DNA of 64,000 nucleotides from Scolanthus callimorphus (taxonomy: Eukaryota; Cnidaria; Anthozoa; Actiniaria; Edwardsiidae): the NCBI GenBank assembly GCA_033964015.1, contig JAWWUD010000101.1, forward strand, positions 372,001-436,000. The letters run 5' to 3'. The notes beneath the pieces are model-generated. The model saw nothing but the letters and a program-made list of their open reading frames with translations, was not told the DNA's origin and did not search any database. The translations under genes were made by a program, and so were the position numbers. Below are positions 10,769-23,049 of the stretch, in pieces (the first letter of the stretch is position 1; the number at the start of each line of letters is the position of its first letter).

Positions 10769-10994
10769 GCCCCATTTACACGACAGGGATTTTTGGCACG
10801 GCTCGGATAAAAAGTGGTACGGGTACCAAATTTAATGGCACGGCTCGGGTATATTTGCGCTGTGTAAATGGCCTTGCCGTACTACATTTTGTCAGAGCCC
10901 GACCGAAATTTTATCCGAGCCGGGACTACGTGGCGAGGTAGTCCAAGAACCATTTTTATCCGAGCCGTGCCAAAAATTTCCGTCGTGTAAATCT
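10769..10994. mobile_element. TIR-bearing MITE
   Basis: The left end CATTTACACGACAGGGATTT and the right end's complement ATTTACACGACGGAAATTTT align for about 45 bases, including GGCACGGCTCGGATAAAAA in both. A TTAA lies at 10765-10768 on the left, but no matching TTAA is visible on the right. A piggyBac-type origin is therefore only suggested. Confidence 0.65.
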
Positions 10995-13795
10995 GGAAAT
11001 AAGTCACACGCAGTTTCTAGGACTCAGTTTAAATGAAACCATTTGATTTCCTTGAGATCGGCAGCAAAATCGGGTCTTCACTCGATTTCTAAAATCTGCT
11101 TGAAAATGTTGTCTCATGAATATTAATTAATTGAACATTTTTCGAAAACTGCTCGTTGTGCCACTGAAGTATCTCTCGAAAAGAAAACTACATTCTATAT
11201 GTCTTCATTGTGTGGTGCTAATTTTTTGGAAATAATGGGGGAAGTTAAGGAATTGTTGGTGTGTTCACCTACAGGACACCTATGCTTGGGCATGCTCCTT
11301 AGAAATATTTTCACTGAAATAGCTGTTGCAAGAACTGAATTGCTCAGTTTGTTTGACCAGAAAGTAAAATAAATTGAGATCTGAGCTGGTATAAAAAAGC
11401 ACTGCTAGTTGTGTATACTTATTGAATTTAAAAATAAATTTGGTGAGAAATTGGATTTTTTGATAAACCATTTGACTTGTGAGTGGAAATTGTAGATCAT
11501 GTTACAGTGAAACGAGATGTTATCTTCCCTACAATTTTGCAATATTGCCTAGCAACATTGATGGACAACTTGCTTGAATCAAATTCCAAAAAATCTTTTG
11601 TATCTGTCTTCACGATATTGTACCAGAACTTGAAATATTTTGTTTCCAAAATCGTTCAATTATGGTCTGCCCCTCCAGTGCTCAGACATGTGGCGAATTA
11701 AAGTTGCTCACGAGAAATTGCAATTTGAAACCAAAGTTGTCCATCAGTGTTGTCCATCATTGTTAAGAGCAAAGAGAACAACCTGTGTGACTGTAATAAT
11801 ACAAATTTAATTACATTTCTCCTAGCTACTATGCATTAAAAAGTTTTTTAGAAGCACCTGATAAAAGATATAATTGAGGGTAGGACATTCAGAAGTAACT
11901 TGTTGTGCATTGTTTGTTGCAGGTTCCGAAGGTGTAGGTGTACATGTATATGCCTAATTCACAAAAGGAACATAATGCCATTCTTGTCTGGATGACACAA
12001 AACAACTGCATCCTGCAACCAAATAGCACTTTCTAGCACAAGTTCTGGTGGTTCAGGGATGCATTATGTTAGATGTTACAGTATTACGAGAGCATTTCAT
12101 CGATTGATTTTCAGAAGTAGAACTATAGCAGGGGCTACTTTTAAGAGTTTTCACTACAGATAGTTTACTGCTCCGAAGAACATCACAGTGCTGTATCAAA
12201 ATCCTCTTTGATTCAATTTTTCTTGTGAAAATTATGTTGCCACCTCAAAACCCAATGTTGTCAACAGGTGTAATTTTGTCAACTGCCCAGGTTCCACTAT
12301 TACAGAACTTGTCAGAATACTCTGTTAGTTATAAATAGCACAATAAAAGCTCACCAATTGGGAGTCTCATCCTTTTCATGGACATAATCCACCATTTAAT
12401 CCCAGGGAAGGGTGGTGAAAACCGAGCTTGTATTTCCAGGGTGTGTACCCTTCAGTCTGGATATTTACACATTGTTTGACAAAATCCCAGCATGGTTAGA
12501 TACAAAATCTGGGGTTGTAAATCATCAGTAGTCAAATCGATTGAATTCCAGGATAGGTTATGGTGAAACTTGTCCAGACATTTTCTAATAAGGTTATCAC
12601 ACAAACTAATCAACATGTTTGTTTGGTCACCATGACATTTTTTTTTTCATTATACTAAAACAGTGTGGCCAGGTTTTTCAAGCAACATTTTTCTATCTGC
12701 AAGGTGCAGAACTTTTATTTCTCAACCCAAAACTATGACATCTTTCCACTTGATCTAATTCCTCTGGAAGGCCCCGAAATATCACGGTAAACTGATAGGA
12801 TGAAAAAGGAAATCGTTACGATTGCTAAACAAAAACGTCATTTTTCTTGCACTTGCAGTCTGAATTTCAGTCTGACCCAGTTTAAACAGTCGCAGATGAA
12901 GGTCCACAGATCCTAAAATCAAACAATTTTGATTTGCAATATACAGGCAGCTGAATAAACGTTTTATTTTATCCTTCCCGCTTTCAGAATAAAAAAAAAC
13001 AAGCGAGAAATAGAGCGCTATTTGATTACAAATTCGTGATACTCAACAGTGCTTTTCCCTGAGTTGAGTCTGCAATGTAAACTTGGAGAGCAGCGGTTAT
13101 AGCGCATGGCATAAACAAAAAGTCCCCTGTTGGCTACTTTACGAGAAAAACAATAACTTTGAACAATTTCGAGAAACGGCGAGAGTTGAAATAAAAAAGA
13201 GAGCTTGGGTCACCTGTGGTCAGCGACGACGCCTTGCATCATGGGTAATGTCGTATATGCTTCTTGAGAGAGGGAGAGAGGGATGATTGCTTGTATTCTT
13301 TTGCATGCGAAAACTAAAGGTTTTTCGTCTTTTCTCGATTTCCTGTGTCTATGTAACATGCTGAAACTGAGGATAAGTTGAAGGGGGGACATTTTACCTG
13401 CCTTAGAAATACCAATAAGAGCTATATAACCAAGGGAAGTGGTATCGATCTGTGACCTCGTCTCGTGCAATTTGGCATTTGCTGGAAGCTGCAACGTCCT
13501 TCAAATCTACATCGTTGCACTCGAGGAATCCATTTAAAATACAGGTAAGCGAATTCCTCTACCTCACTAATTTGAATATGAATAGATCCTTTTGTTCTTT
13601 AACGTTAACTTTAATTTAAATAATTGCACTTAGCATGATACTAATATTGCAATGGGGTCAGCGTGACCCACTACCTTGCTGCTCTAAAGGCGGCTAAACT
13701 GTCGGCTTCCGCCGCCTCCGCTGGGAGGTCATTCCAATGCGGAACTGTTCTTACAAAGAACGTGTACTTGAAGGCATAAATATATTAGCGCCAAT
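10995..13795. other. 2.8 kb without identifiable features
   Basis: AT-rich sequence with no frame I can support as a gene and no obvious long repeat. CAG|GTAAGC near 13540 would be a good splice donor, but no coding frame leads into it. The 94-codon minus-strand frame at 13210-13494 is unsupported. Confidence 0.4.
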
Positions 13796-13988
13796 AGCTC
13801 TGTTCTATGCTGCCACGTTCTGAGAGAGGTGCAGGATTGCATTTATCATTATATCAAGGCTAATTATCAAAATGTGATATATCATGATATTTCTTATATG
13901 TTTTTTGTATACTAGGCACATAATATCATGATATATCACTGGTCTGATAAGGGGTTGATTTTTTGATATTCAGTAAAGGGTTTTTATC

Positions 13989-14700
13989 ATATAATCACCT
14001 GCTTATCATGATATTATCAGAATAATGAATTAAGGAAGAATTTCTCCTAAGGTCCATGATATAGTGATAAATCATGATATTATCAGAATATTTAATTATC
14101 TAACAATTTCTTCTAATGCCCATGATATAGTGATAAATCATGATATTATCAGAATATTTAATTAGCTAAGAATTTCTTCTAATGCCCATGATATAGTGAT
14201 AAATCATGATATTATCAGAATATTTAATTATCTAACAATTTCTTCTAATGCCCATGATATAGTGATAAATCATGATATTATCAGAATATTTAATTAGCTA
14301 AGAATTTCTTCTAATGCCCATGATATAGTGATAAATCATGATATTATCAGAATATTTAATGAAGTCAATTTTCTTCCAAGGGCCTTGAGAGAGTGATATA
14401 TCATGATATTATCGGAATATTTAATGAGGTCACTTTTTCTTCCTAGGGCTTTGATATAGTGATATATCATGATATTATCAGAATATTTAATGAGGTCACT
14501 TTTTCTTCCTAGGGCTTTGAGAGAGTGATATATCATGATATTATCAGAATATTTAATGAGGGCAATTTTCTTCCTAGAGCCTTGAGAGGGTGATATATCA
14601 TGATATTATCAGAATATTTAATGAGGGCAATTTTCTTCCTAGAGCCTTGAGAGGGTGATATATCATGATATTATCAAAATGTTTAATGAGGTTAATTTTC
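13989..14700 (+). repeat. 66-bp AT-rich tandem array
   Basis: The word CATGATATAGTGATAAATCA recurs at 14055, 14121, 14187, 14253 and 14319, exactly 66 bp apart. Later units read TGATATATCATGATATTATC at 14394, 14460, 14526, 14591 and 14656 (66 then 65 bp). Four middle units alternate AATTATCTAACAATTT and AATTAGCTAAGAATTT, giving a 132-bp dimeric higher-order repeat. Each unit contains a long dyad around TCATGA. Confidence 0.85.
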
Positions 14701-14879
14701 TTCATATTTAATGAGAACTAGATAAATAAATAAATACGGTACCTTGGTTATAAGGCTTCGCATTCTGACTTCCATTAGCCAAGGATATGAGCACGGTAAT
14801 TAATACCCTGGTTATAAGGCTTCATATTCTGACTCCAATTTACCCAGAAGAAACAGACAACTATTTTTCTCCTGCGGAT

Positions 14880-17215
14880 TTGTAGAAAAATGCTATGAGC
14901 ATAGAGGTTCTTTCCTGCGCATTTGTAGAACGAGGCAATGTGCAATAGTAAGCTTTTTTTTTCCTATAGTTCTCTCCTGCGCATTTGTAGAATGAGGCTA
15001 TATGTATAGTGAACTAATTCTTTCCGGCACATTTTGTAGAACGAGGCTATGTGTATAGAGAACTGAGAACTAGTTCTTTCCTGTGCATTTGTAGGAGGCT
15101 ATGTGTGTAGAGAACTAGTGCTTGCCTGCACACTTGTAGAACGAGACTGTGTGTATAGAGAACTAGTTCTTTCCTGCGCATTTGTAGAACAAGGCTATGT
15201 GTGTTCTTTCGTGCGCATTGTAGAACAAGGCTATGTGTATAGAGAACTAGTTCTTTCCTGCGCATTTGTAGCAGTAGGTTATGTGTGTAGAGAACTAGTT
15301 CTGTCAAGCGCATTTATAGAACGAGGCTATGTGTATAGTGAACTAGTTCTTTCCTGCGCATTTGTAGAACGAGACTATGTGTATAGAGAACTAGTTCTTT
15401 CAAGCGCATTTATAGAACGAGGCTATGTGTATAGTGAACTAGTTCTTTCCTGCGCATTTGTAGAATGCGGGTGTGTATAGAGAACTAGTTCTTTCCTGCG
15501 CATTTGTAGAACGAGACTATGTGTATAGAGAACTATGTTCTGTCAAGCGCATTTATAAAACGAGACTGTGTGTGTAGAGAACTAGTTTCTTCCTGCGCAT
15601 TTGTAGAACGAGGCTATGTGTGTAAATAACTAGTTCTTTCCTGCGCATTTGTAGAACGAGACTGTGTATAGAGAACTAGTTCTTTCCTGCGCATTTGTAG
15701 AATGAGGCTATGTGTGTAGAGGACTAGTTCTTGCCTGCGCATTTGTAGAACGAGAGTATGTGTGTTCTTTCATGCGCATTTGTAGAACGAGGCTATGTGT
15801 ATAGAGAACTAGTTCTTTCCTGCGCATTTGTAGAATGCGGGTATGTTTGTAGAGAACTAGTTCTTTCCTGCGCCTTTGTAGAACAAGGCTATGTGTGTTC
15901 TTTCATGCGCATTTGCAGAACGAGGCTATGTGTATAGAGAACTAGTTCTTTCAAGCGCATTTATAGAACGAGGCTATGTGTATAGTGAACTAGTTCTTTC
16001 CTGCGCATTTGTAGAATGCGGGTATGTGTATAGAGAACCAGTTGTTTCCCGCGCATTTGTAGAACGAGGCTATGTGTATAGAGAACTAGTTCTGTCAAGC
16101 GCATTTATAGAACGAGGCTATGTGTATAGTGAACTAGTTCTTCCCTGCGCATTTGTAGAATGCGGGTATGTGTATAGAGAACTAGTTCTTTCAAGCGCAT
16201 TTATAGAACGAGGCTATGTGTATAGAGAACTAGTTCTGTCAAGCGCATTTATAGAACGAGGCTATGTGTAGTTCACTATTAGTGAACTAGTTCTTTCCTG
16301 CGCATTTGTAGAATGCGGGTATGTGTGTAGAGAACTAGTTCTTGCCTGCGCATTTGTAGAACGAGACTGTGTATAGAGAACTAGTTCTTTCTAGCGCATT
16401 TATAGAACAAGGCTATGTGTATAGAGAACTAGTTCTTTCAAGCGCATTTATAGAACGAGGCTACGTGTATAGAGAACTATTTAAGCGCATTTATAGAACG
16501 AGGCTATGTGTATAGTGAACTAGTTCTTTCCTGCGCATTTGTAGAATGCGGGTATGTGTGTAGAGAACTAGTTCTTGCCTGCGCATTTGTAGAACGAGAC
16601 TATGTGTATAGAGAATTAGTTCTGTCAAGCGCATTTATAGAAAGAGGCCATGTGTATAGAGAACTAGTTCTTTCCTGCGCATTTGTAGAACGAGACTATG
16701 TGTATAGAGAACTAGTTCTTTCCTGCGCATTTGTAGAACGAGAATATGTGCATAGAGAACTAGTCCTTTCAAGCGCATTTATAGAACGAGGCTATGTGTA
16801 TAGAGAACTAGTTCTGTCAAGCGCATTTATAGAACGAGGCTATGTGTATAGTGAACTAGTTCTTTCCTGCGCATTTGTAGAATGCGGGTATGTGTGTAGA
16901 GAACTAGTTCTTGCTTGCGCATTTGTAGAACGAGACTGTGTACAGAGAACTAGTTCTTTCAAGCGCATTTGTAGAACGAGACTGTGTACAGAGAACTAGT
17001 TCTTTCAAGCGCATTTATAGAACGAGGCTATGTGTATAGAGAACTAGTTCTTTCCTGCGCATTTGTAGAATGAGGTTATGTGTATAAAGAACTAGTTCTT
17101 TCCTGTGCATTTGTAGAACGAGGCTATGTGTATAGTGAACTATTTCTTTTCGGCGCATTTGTACAACAAGACTATGGTATAGTGAACTGAGTTCTTTCCT
17201 GCGCATTTAAAGAAC
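14880..17215 (+). repeat. 48-bp minisatellite, about 48 copies
   Basis: The unit reads roughly GCATTTGTAGAACGAGGCTA, then TGTGTATAGAGAACTAGTTC, then TTTCCTGC, 48 bp in all. The GAACTAGTTC dyad is present in most copies. Two common variants alternate irregularly: CCTGCGCATTTGTAGAAC and CAAGCGCATTTATAGAAC. Some copies are shortened or carry AATGCGGGTATG. Since 48 is divisible by three, frames stay open for up to 163 codons with a 16-residue period; I read these as by-products, not genes. Confidence 0.9.
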
Positions 17216-17469
17216 GGGTTTTGTGAATGACTGTTTCAACTCTGACCTTGAGAATGAACTAGAGGCATTTGTGTGGAACATGTTCACTTGTAAACCCGAA
17301 AGAAATAGTGAGCCGAAGCTTATCTGTTTCTTTGATTATTTTATTGCACCTTTTTGCCAAATGGTTGCTAACCCTAGGCCTGCTGGACTTCTATAGGACT
17401 TGTCAAGAACGTGCCTGGCTATGATAACTTTATGATAATAAAATACTAACTGAGAGGACTGAAAATGGA
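17216..17469. other. spacer inside satellite composite
   Basis: Unique-looking sequence between the minisatellite and the right AT-rich array. No gene. Confidence 0.4.
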
Positions 17470-18000
17470 GAATGCGGTTATTTGATATTATCGTGATATA
17501 TCACACAAGTTCGTGATTATCTGATAAATCATGATATTCTCAGAACTAAAATTGAGATATTTACATAATATAGGGCAGTTTGATAATCTCATGATATATC
17601 ACAATATCACTCTGGCTTCAACACATCTTGGCTGTTTCATCACTTGACTGAGATTTGATAATGATAATTTGCTATTAGTTTTTGATAATGATAATTTGAG
17701 ACATGGGGAAAAACATCACTTTATGATAATGATATTTTGAAAATGCTTAGTTGAGATTTTCCAACTCATTTGTTAAATAATGATAGTGACATATCATGAG
17801 ATTATCAGAATATGATAGTGATATGATATCGGATAATTTGAGATCTGCAATAAAAAAATATACAACAGTAATCATGATAATATCATTGATAATGATATTT
17901 TGATATGCAAAATGCAAATCGTTGAAATTTGAGATTATCACCAAATTATCACTCAAATTTCATAATATCATTTATCAATTTGATGATATACAATCATGAT
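17470..18000. repeat. degenerate AT-rich palindromic array (right arm)
   Basis: Irregular copies of GATATATCA, ATAAATCATGATATTCTCAG and TGATAATGATAATTTGA. They share the dyads of the left 66-bp array but show no clean period. It looks like the decayed or inverted counterpart of the left array. Confidence 0.6.
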
Positions 18001-18264
18001 ATTTTGAGAAACCGCAATCCTGCACCTTAGTGCACGTTCTATAATAAGAGCTTGGGAGAGATGCATCGGGGTATGCTGTAGTTGCTGATCCACACATTTC
18101 CTGTGACTGTACAGGCTTCTTCAAACCGAGATGTGGTTTGGAGAATTCTTGAGCAGATTCGAATTCTCCCAATGTCTTGGTTTGCATTTAAGCAATAAAA
18201 CTAATTTCGGCTTGTGACTTTCAAGGTTTTATCAGTTCTCCCAACATCCTCCTTGTGTTTGTAA

Positions 18265-18585
18265 GGCTAGTTTTAGACGTCGAACTTAATTCTGTCGCAC
18301 TAAATTGACTGGGTTTATTAGCCAGGGAAAACAAGTTATTTCGATATGAGTGATTTTATGAGGTTAAAATAATCGGTCTGGCCAATGGAGAAGATCTCAT
18401 CCCTGATTTTATGAGCGCTGGAAGGATTCAAAATTTTAATTTAGCACGGCAGTAGCGCGGCGTTGGCACGGCAGATAGTGCCATTCCTAATGCAAATGAG
18501 CTCAAGACAATAGCTCTAACTAAGTAAACAATGGGAAATTGACATTTAGTGCGACAAGAATTACGTTCGACGTCTAAAACTGGCC
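18265..18585. mobile_element. Harbinger-like MITE with TAA target duplication
   Basis: The termini GGCTAGTTTTAGACGTCGAA (18265) and TTCGACGTCTAAAACTGGCC (ending 18585) are inverted repeats. Complementarity extends for about 40 bases (TTCTGTCGCACTAAATT / ATTTAGTGCGACAAGAAT). TAA flanks both ends (18262-18264 and 18586-18588). A 3-bp TWA duplication with GG...CC termini fits PIF/Harbinger. No coding capacity. Confidence 0.75.
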
Positions 18586-18619
18586 TAAGAGAAAACCCTG
18601 CACTGGAAAAACATATAAT

Positions 18620-18665
18620 AACCAGCCTAGTCCCTGGCATTCTGGGTGGGCTTCCTATGGTTGGT
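18620..18665 (+). repeat. short interspersed repeat C, copy 1
   Basis: AGCCTAGTCCCTGGCATTCT followed by GGGTGGGCTTCC also occurs, complemented, at about 38042-38075 with one or two differences. It is a piece of an interspersed repeat that I cannot name. Confidence 0.5.
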
Positions 18666-20081
18666 AAGACATATGCGTGACGTGATGTCACAGGAAACTC
18701 TCTCCCCTAAGGCCCAGTGAAATTTGCCAAACCACGATGGTACATGCCACCAAAACCTTTCACAAATAGCAAACAACAGCGAATGGAGTACATTTAAGGT
18801 CTTGTGAAAGGTAAACATGTTAAAATCCATATAATGCCTTTTTTCCCTAAATTCATTATACAGTCCTAAAGTATATTTCTAAAACCTCACATGTCAACTG
18901 TTTTCCTAGGCTTTAATTGCCAAATCTTTTGTAATTTTCTGTAATATTTAATTAACTTTACACACTTTTTCTAGCGCTTAAATTTTAGGTCAAATTTTCA
19001 CATTCGAGAAGCTCCTGACCTCGCATGATTAAAGATAACGGCATCAAATTTTCTATGTCGTTAGAAAATGAAAACAACTAAAATCAAAGGCATGCCATAG
19101 GCCAACTCGTGGGTGTTTTCCTTTGAAAAAGTTTTAGAAGTTAGATGTTAAAGAAGACTCTATCAATTTGGTTGAAGGCTCCTATATTTTGGGCATGGCC
19201 TGCTCAATGAGAAAAACAATTTGAATCCTAACTGATACCAACATGAGTGTGTAGCTCCTAAAATATACCATTAAGAAAAAATTCAAGGAAAAATGTCACA
19301 AGTTTGTTGTTGAAGCTCTTGGTCACCTGGATTTGTGGCATACAAACTATCTCTTCCTTTTAGTCAACAAATGCATTGCAGTATTTGACACATTTTATTA
19401 GCTTGAGTTAACTATGTGAATGTTTTCATTGTTGCTATTAGAATGGTGAACTACAAAAATAGCCTACAGCAGATTTCAGATGACTGTCATAATTTGCAAT
19501 TACTTTGTAATTACTCGGATAGGTTGTATTCAGAATTTGTGTACAGATTACCTTTGTGATTGGTTTCACTACCATCATACGGAAACTGCCTTATACTGTA
19601 ATTTATTGTCATGTGTTGCAATTTCGCAACTTATTTTTGGTCAAAAGTACACTGTATACCTTGAAACAGTTTGACATTATGATGACACGCACTATCGAGG
19701 CCCTATCAGTACTGTATGTCGATTAGTTTTGCACACAAACCATCAATATTGCCTTCTGCTTTACAATGCTTTGTTGTTTTTGACACAAGTTTTTTAGGAA
19801 TATAAACTAATTTGGTTGTTGCTTTACAGTTTATTTTTCAGACAGTTGCATAAGTCATAGTAGAGTAAGCCATGTGTAGTAGTCAACCATACAGCAGAAT
19901 TTGGAGCTGTATTGGGTTTTCCTCCTCTAGCATTTGTGTATTCTTTTTAGAGTTGTCACCTCAAGCAAAGAATGTTGTGCTCTGCCCCTCAGTTGTTGTG
20001 TTGACCACTTCACAGGAATGGATGAGCCTTCTATTCAATTAGGAAGAGAAATGAGTCAAATTTTTTGCTTGCTGGATTGCC
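18666..20081. other. non-coding; partial repeat A
   Basis: No supported gene. Positions 19030-19145 resemble the left end of repeat A (CAAATTTTCTATGTCGTTAG, then GAAAATGAAAACAACTAAAA). The remainder is unremarkable AT-rich DNA. Confidence 0.4.
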
Positions 20082-20152
20082 AGAAAATAACATGTTATTT
20101 CACGTGTGAAGGGGGAGATCACATGGTATTCATTGGTGTTTATGAAACTTAA
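20082..20152. repeat. half-copy of the 9364-9545 foldback
   Basis: AACATGTTATTTCACGTGTG and CATTGGTGTTTATGA match the central dyad and right arm of the element at 9364-9545. The other arm is absent or unrecognisable. Confidence 0.5.
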
Positions 20153-20315
20153 AGTATGCCACTTGTGTCCAAGATGTAGCTTTGCATGAGCTGTACAGAT
20201 GCCGTATTTCCCAGTTACACACTCATGTCTTAATCAAAATACTATATTGAGCAAATAAAAGAAGTTTGAAAACACAATGACACACAAAGTGCCTTACGGG
20301 TGACTCAGTCAAAAT

Positions 20316-21450
20316 TCAAATTGCTGTGATCAAAGCCAGACTTTGTAGTTTTTTCTTGATACTTTTTGCCATATGCCAGCAGTCAAAGTAGTGTGTGACT
20401 GTTGGAAGGTTTTCCCTTGCCCATTTGGCTACCTGTTTGTGCCTATCAGTAACAAGAGCTTTTACTGCAATATTGAATCTGGCAAAAAGATTGAACATTT
20501 TTTGCAAGCCCTTGAGTTCCATGTTATTTGATGACCGTGTTTGGTTGCTTTGAACTAGCTCAACAGTTAAAACTTTATTTTTTGTGAGCTGAGCATCTGT
20601 GTATGAGCCATACTTTGCAGAATGGCCCATACTGTCACACCGTCCATCACCACCAACAATAAGCTGTGCTCCCTGTAGACTTGTAAACAATACATTCCTT
20701 TGTCTGACCCACACATTATTAACAACATTGTGCAGGTACTTTTTTGGTGTCTAAAAAAGGTATGTGGACTCATAGTAGCAATGTTAATAGCCTTCAGTGC
20801 ATTTAGAAAGCGATTTGGCAGCTGACCAGAAAACAGAATTGTACTGCTCAAAAGTATATTACCAGCTGCCATACCCCTGATTTCTGGCTGGCTTTTCCAC
20901 TCGTGCAGGGTTTTGCAGCACAAACACTTGATGTAGACAATCAGCATTGTGCTACTTTGCATATAAAACAGGGCCACATTGTCTGAGAAACAAGTTAAAC
21001 AGATAGACAATAAAAGTAACAGTTGATTGTGGAAAACAATGTACTTTGGTTGTTTTTGTGGGTGGATCTTCTGACTCTGAATCACTATTATCCTCTGGAT
21101 TATAGTCAATAGTAGTCAATATCATTAATAATATCATCCTCACTCTCAGATTTACTTGAAGACAACTCAACATCCTCACACTCGCTTACATGTACCTCTT
21201 GCCTAGGCTCTGCCCGCTGCCTTTTGGGGGTTTATTATCTATTGGGTCTGTTTGAGTCCCAACAGATCTTCTCTTTGGTTTTGGTGGCTTCCATTTTTTA
21301 GAGTTTTGATAGATCTTTGTTTTGTTGAAACTATTTCTTTAGCTGGAGGGCAGCACTTATTGCCATTATCAGGTGATGTGGACGGAGTTAGTTCCAGCTC
21401 CTCGTTTTCCGTAGGCACGGCAATGTCTTTATTCAACAAGAGCCTGCACA
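20316..21450 (-). pseudogene. transposase-like gene relic
   Basis: Minus-strand frames, read in order, give an acidic, low-complexity N-terminal part (about 21450-21060). Next is a Cys-containing region with KYIVFHNQLLLLL, CLCCKTLHEWKSQPEIRGMA and AGNILLSSTILFSG (about 21060-20830). The last part contains GGDGRCDSMGHSAKYGSYT, LVTDRHKQVAKWARENLP and HYFDCWHMAKSIKKKL (20660-20330). The DGR..S, TDRH and DxWH motifs are the repeated acidic signature of a widespread metazoan DDE-type transposase-like family; my impression is Kolobok/IS4EU-type, unconfirmed. At least two single-base frameshifts separate the parts, one in an A-run near 20740. No start, terminal repeats or C-terminus are recognised. 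Confidence 0.6.
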
Positions 21451-22828
21451 TTATATTACTTTACGAACCAGATAAACTCACGTTTCCTTAATAAAGCATC
21501 AAAACATTTAGCTTAATTAATTGGTGAACATATGAGCGGCACACTGACACTGAGTGAAGTGGCTTTTATAAGCTTTCATGTTGGGTGGTCGGTAGTTGTA
21601 TTGAGATCGCAGACAAGGCATGAATACAGTCGAAATAATAAATGGTTATTTTATTTCATGTATTGCAATTACATACCTTCTGGCGAAGCCTGCTCTATAT
21701 TGCAAACGATTCCTCCTTGAAATGCTTGCTACATAGCACCGAACAAGCAGTTAGTTCTCTCTTCTTCCGAACAAATTGGGTCCATTTCCAAGCCAAACTC
21801 GACTTTTCAGGCCATTCATGTAACTGCCGGTCAGTCTGATCACAGTTTGCTGCAACACAGCGACTTGGCATTGCAAAACGAACACAAAATCACGATAAAT
21901 ACGAGATAAAATGTTAGCTAAACATCGCGCAATTTTTGACATGCAAAAACACACGCTCGACTGAACACGATGATGGATTTTTTCGCATAAAATGCTACAC
22001 TAAATGAAACACAAGCTACATGTATTATTTAAAAGTACCTTTAATCCTTAGCTCTGACATGAAGTTTCAGCTCTCCAAGTCTACATTCAAGGAAAATATG
22101 GCGCTTTGAACTTTGAATCGACTGCACAGTAAAACAATGCAAAACCCTATCGCTCGGGATACCTGTGGTAAGCGAATGACATTTCATAGCGCTCTCACCC
22201 TGTATTGACAGATTAGACAAAAGATTTATATAAGTCTTTTTGCCCTGCAACAATTAAAAGCAAAAGCATCCTCAGTTGCTTGCTTTTTATGTCTAAAACA
22301 CAGATTCCTAAGAACTCTGTGCTCAGGCAAAAAGATTCCACTAGAGAGGGGCCAGAGTTTCTTTGACCAATATTTTTCAACAGCTCTCAGAAGAACAGTG
22401 GAAAAAGTCAATGAAACCCCTCAGCCATACTTCTTACTTGAAGCACAGCACAAATGCATTGTCCATAATAGACTTAATGATGTCCTATGGCCTCTTCTGA
22501 GTGGAATTTTGGTTAAATTTTAAGCAAAGTTATCAGATGTCTAATCTGTGCGATAGCTTCCCGCCACTGGAAAGCAACGAATGGGTCAGCGGTAAAGCTC
22601 TACAGAAAGCCCCAGCCTCCTTCTCAATAAAAGACAGGAATACCAGAAACTCGGCACTGTTATGCAAAAATGGGCAGGGGTGTTTCTGTTATCTCTCATA
22701 AAATAAGGAAATTAGGGAAAATGCTATAGGGCTGAAAGGGTTAATGAAGGCAAATTCAAAAGACATGAACAAAATAATATAGGTTTGTTTAACAGCCTTT
22801 CAACTGCTAGCTAATTTGGATTATATTC
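21451..22828. other. non-coding
   Basis: No supported gene or clear repeat. Several short frames exist on both strands without family features. Confidence 0.4.
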
Positions 22829-23049
22829 ATGTGTTTAGAGCGGATTGAATTGGATTACGAAAAGGCATTTTGGATTTCTTACCAGGCTAAACAGTTTTCA
22901 AACCAGCGAAAGCTAATATATAGATTTAGGCAATGCCTAAAAGCGGAACTCCAATCATACACAACCACACGTCTTTACTCACAGGAAGCTCACCTTTACA
23001 GTTTAAATCAAGAAAATTCATGTTACCATTATATGGCAATGATAGTATT

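Larger units (their letters stand above)
13828..18026. repeat. satellite composite bounded by a 13-bp inverted repeat
   Basis: GGTGCAGGATTGC at 13828-13840 and its exact complement GCAATCCTGCACC at 18014-18026 bound a 4.2-kb block made almost wholly of tandem repeats. The order is: left AT-rich 66-bp array, spacer, 48-bp minisatellite, spacer, right AT-rich degenerate array. Both outer arrays use the dyad TGATATATCATGATAT. This arrangement suggests one non-autonomous element whose interior is satellite DNA. Chance juxtaposition of arrays cannot be excluded. Confidence 0.55.

Noticed and set aside
13210..13494. 94-codon minus-strand frame
   Set aside because: No domain, no partner exon, and low-complexity composition.
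15047..17206. Long frames on both strands encoding a 16-residue repeat
   Set aside because: They follow from a 48-bp tandem unit being divisible by three. Frames are open on both strands and break at irregular units, so I treat them as non-coding.
14880..17215. CRISPR-like array
   Set aside because: The whole 48-bp unit is repeated without unique spacers, and the context is eukaryotic.
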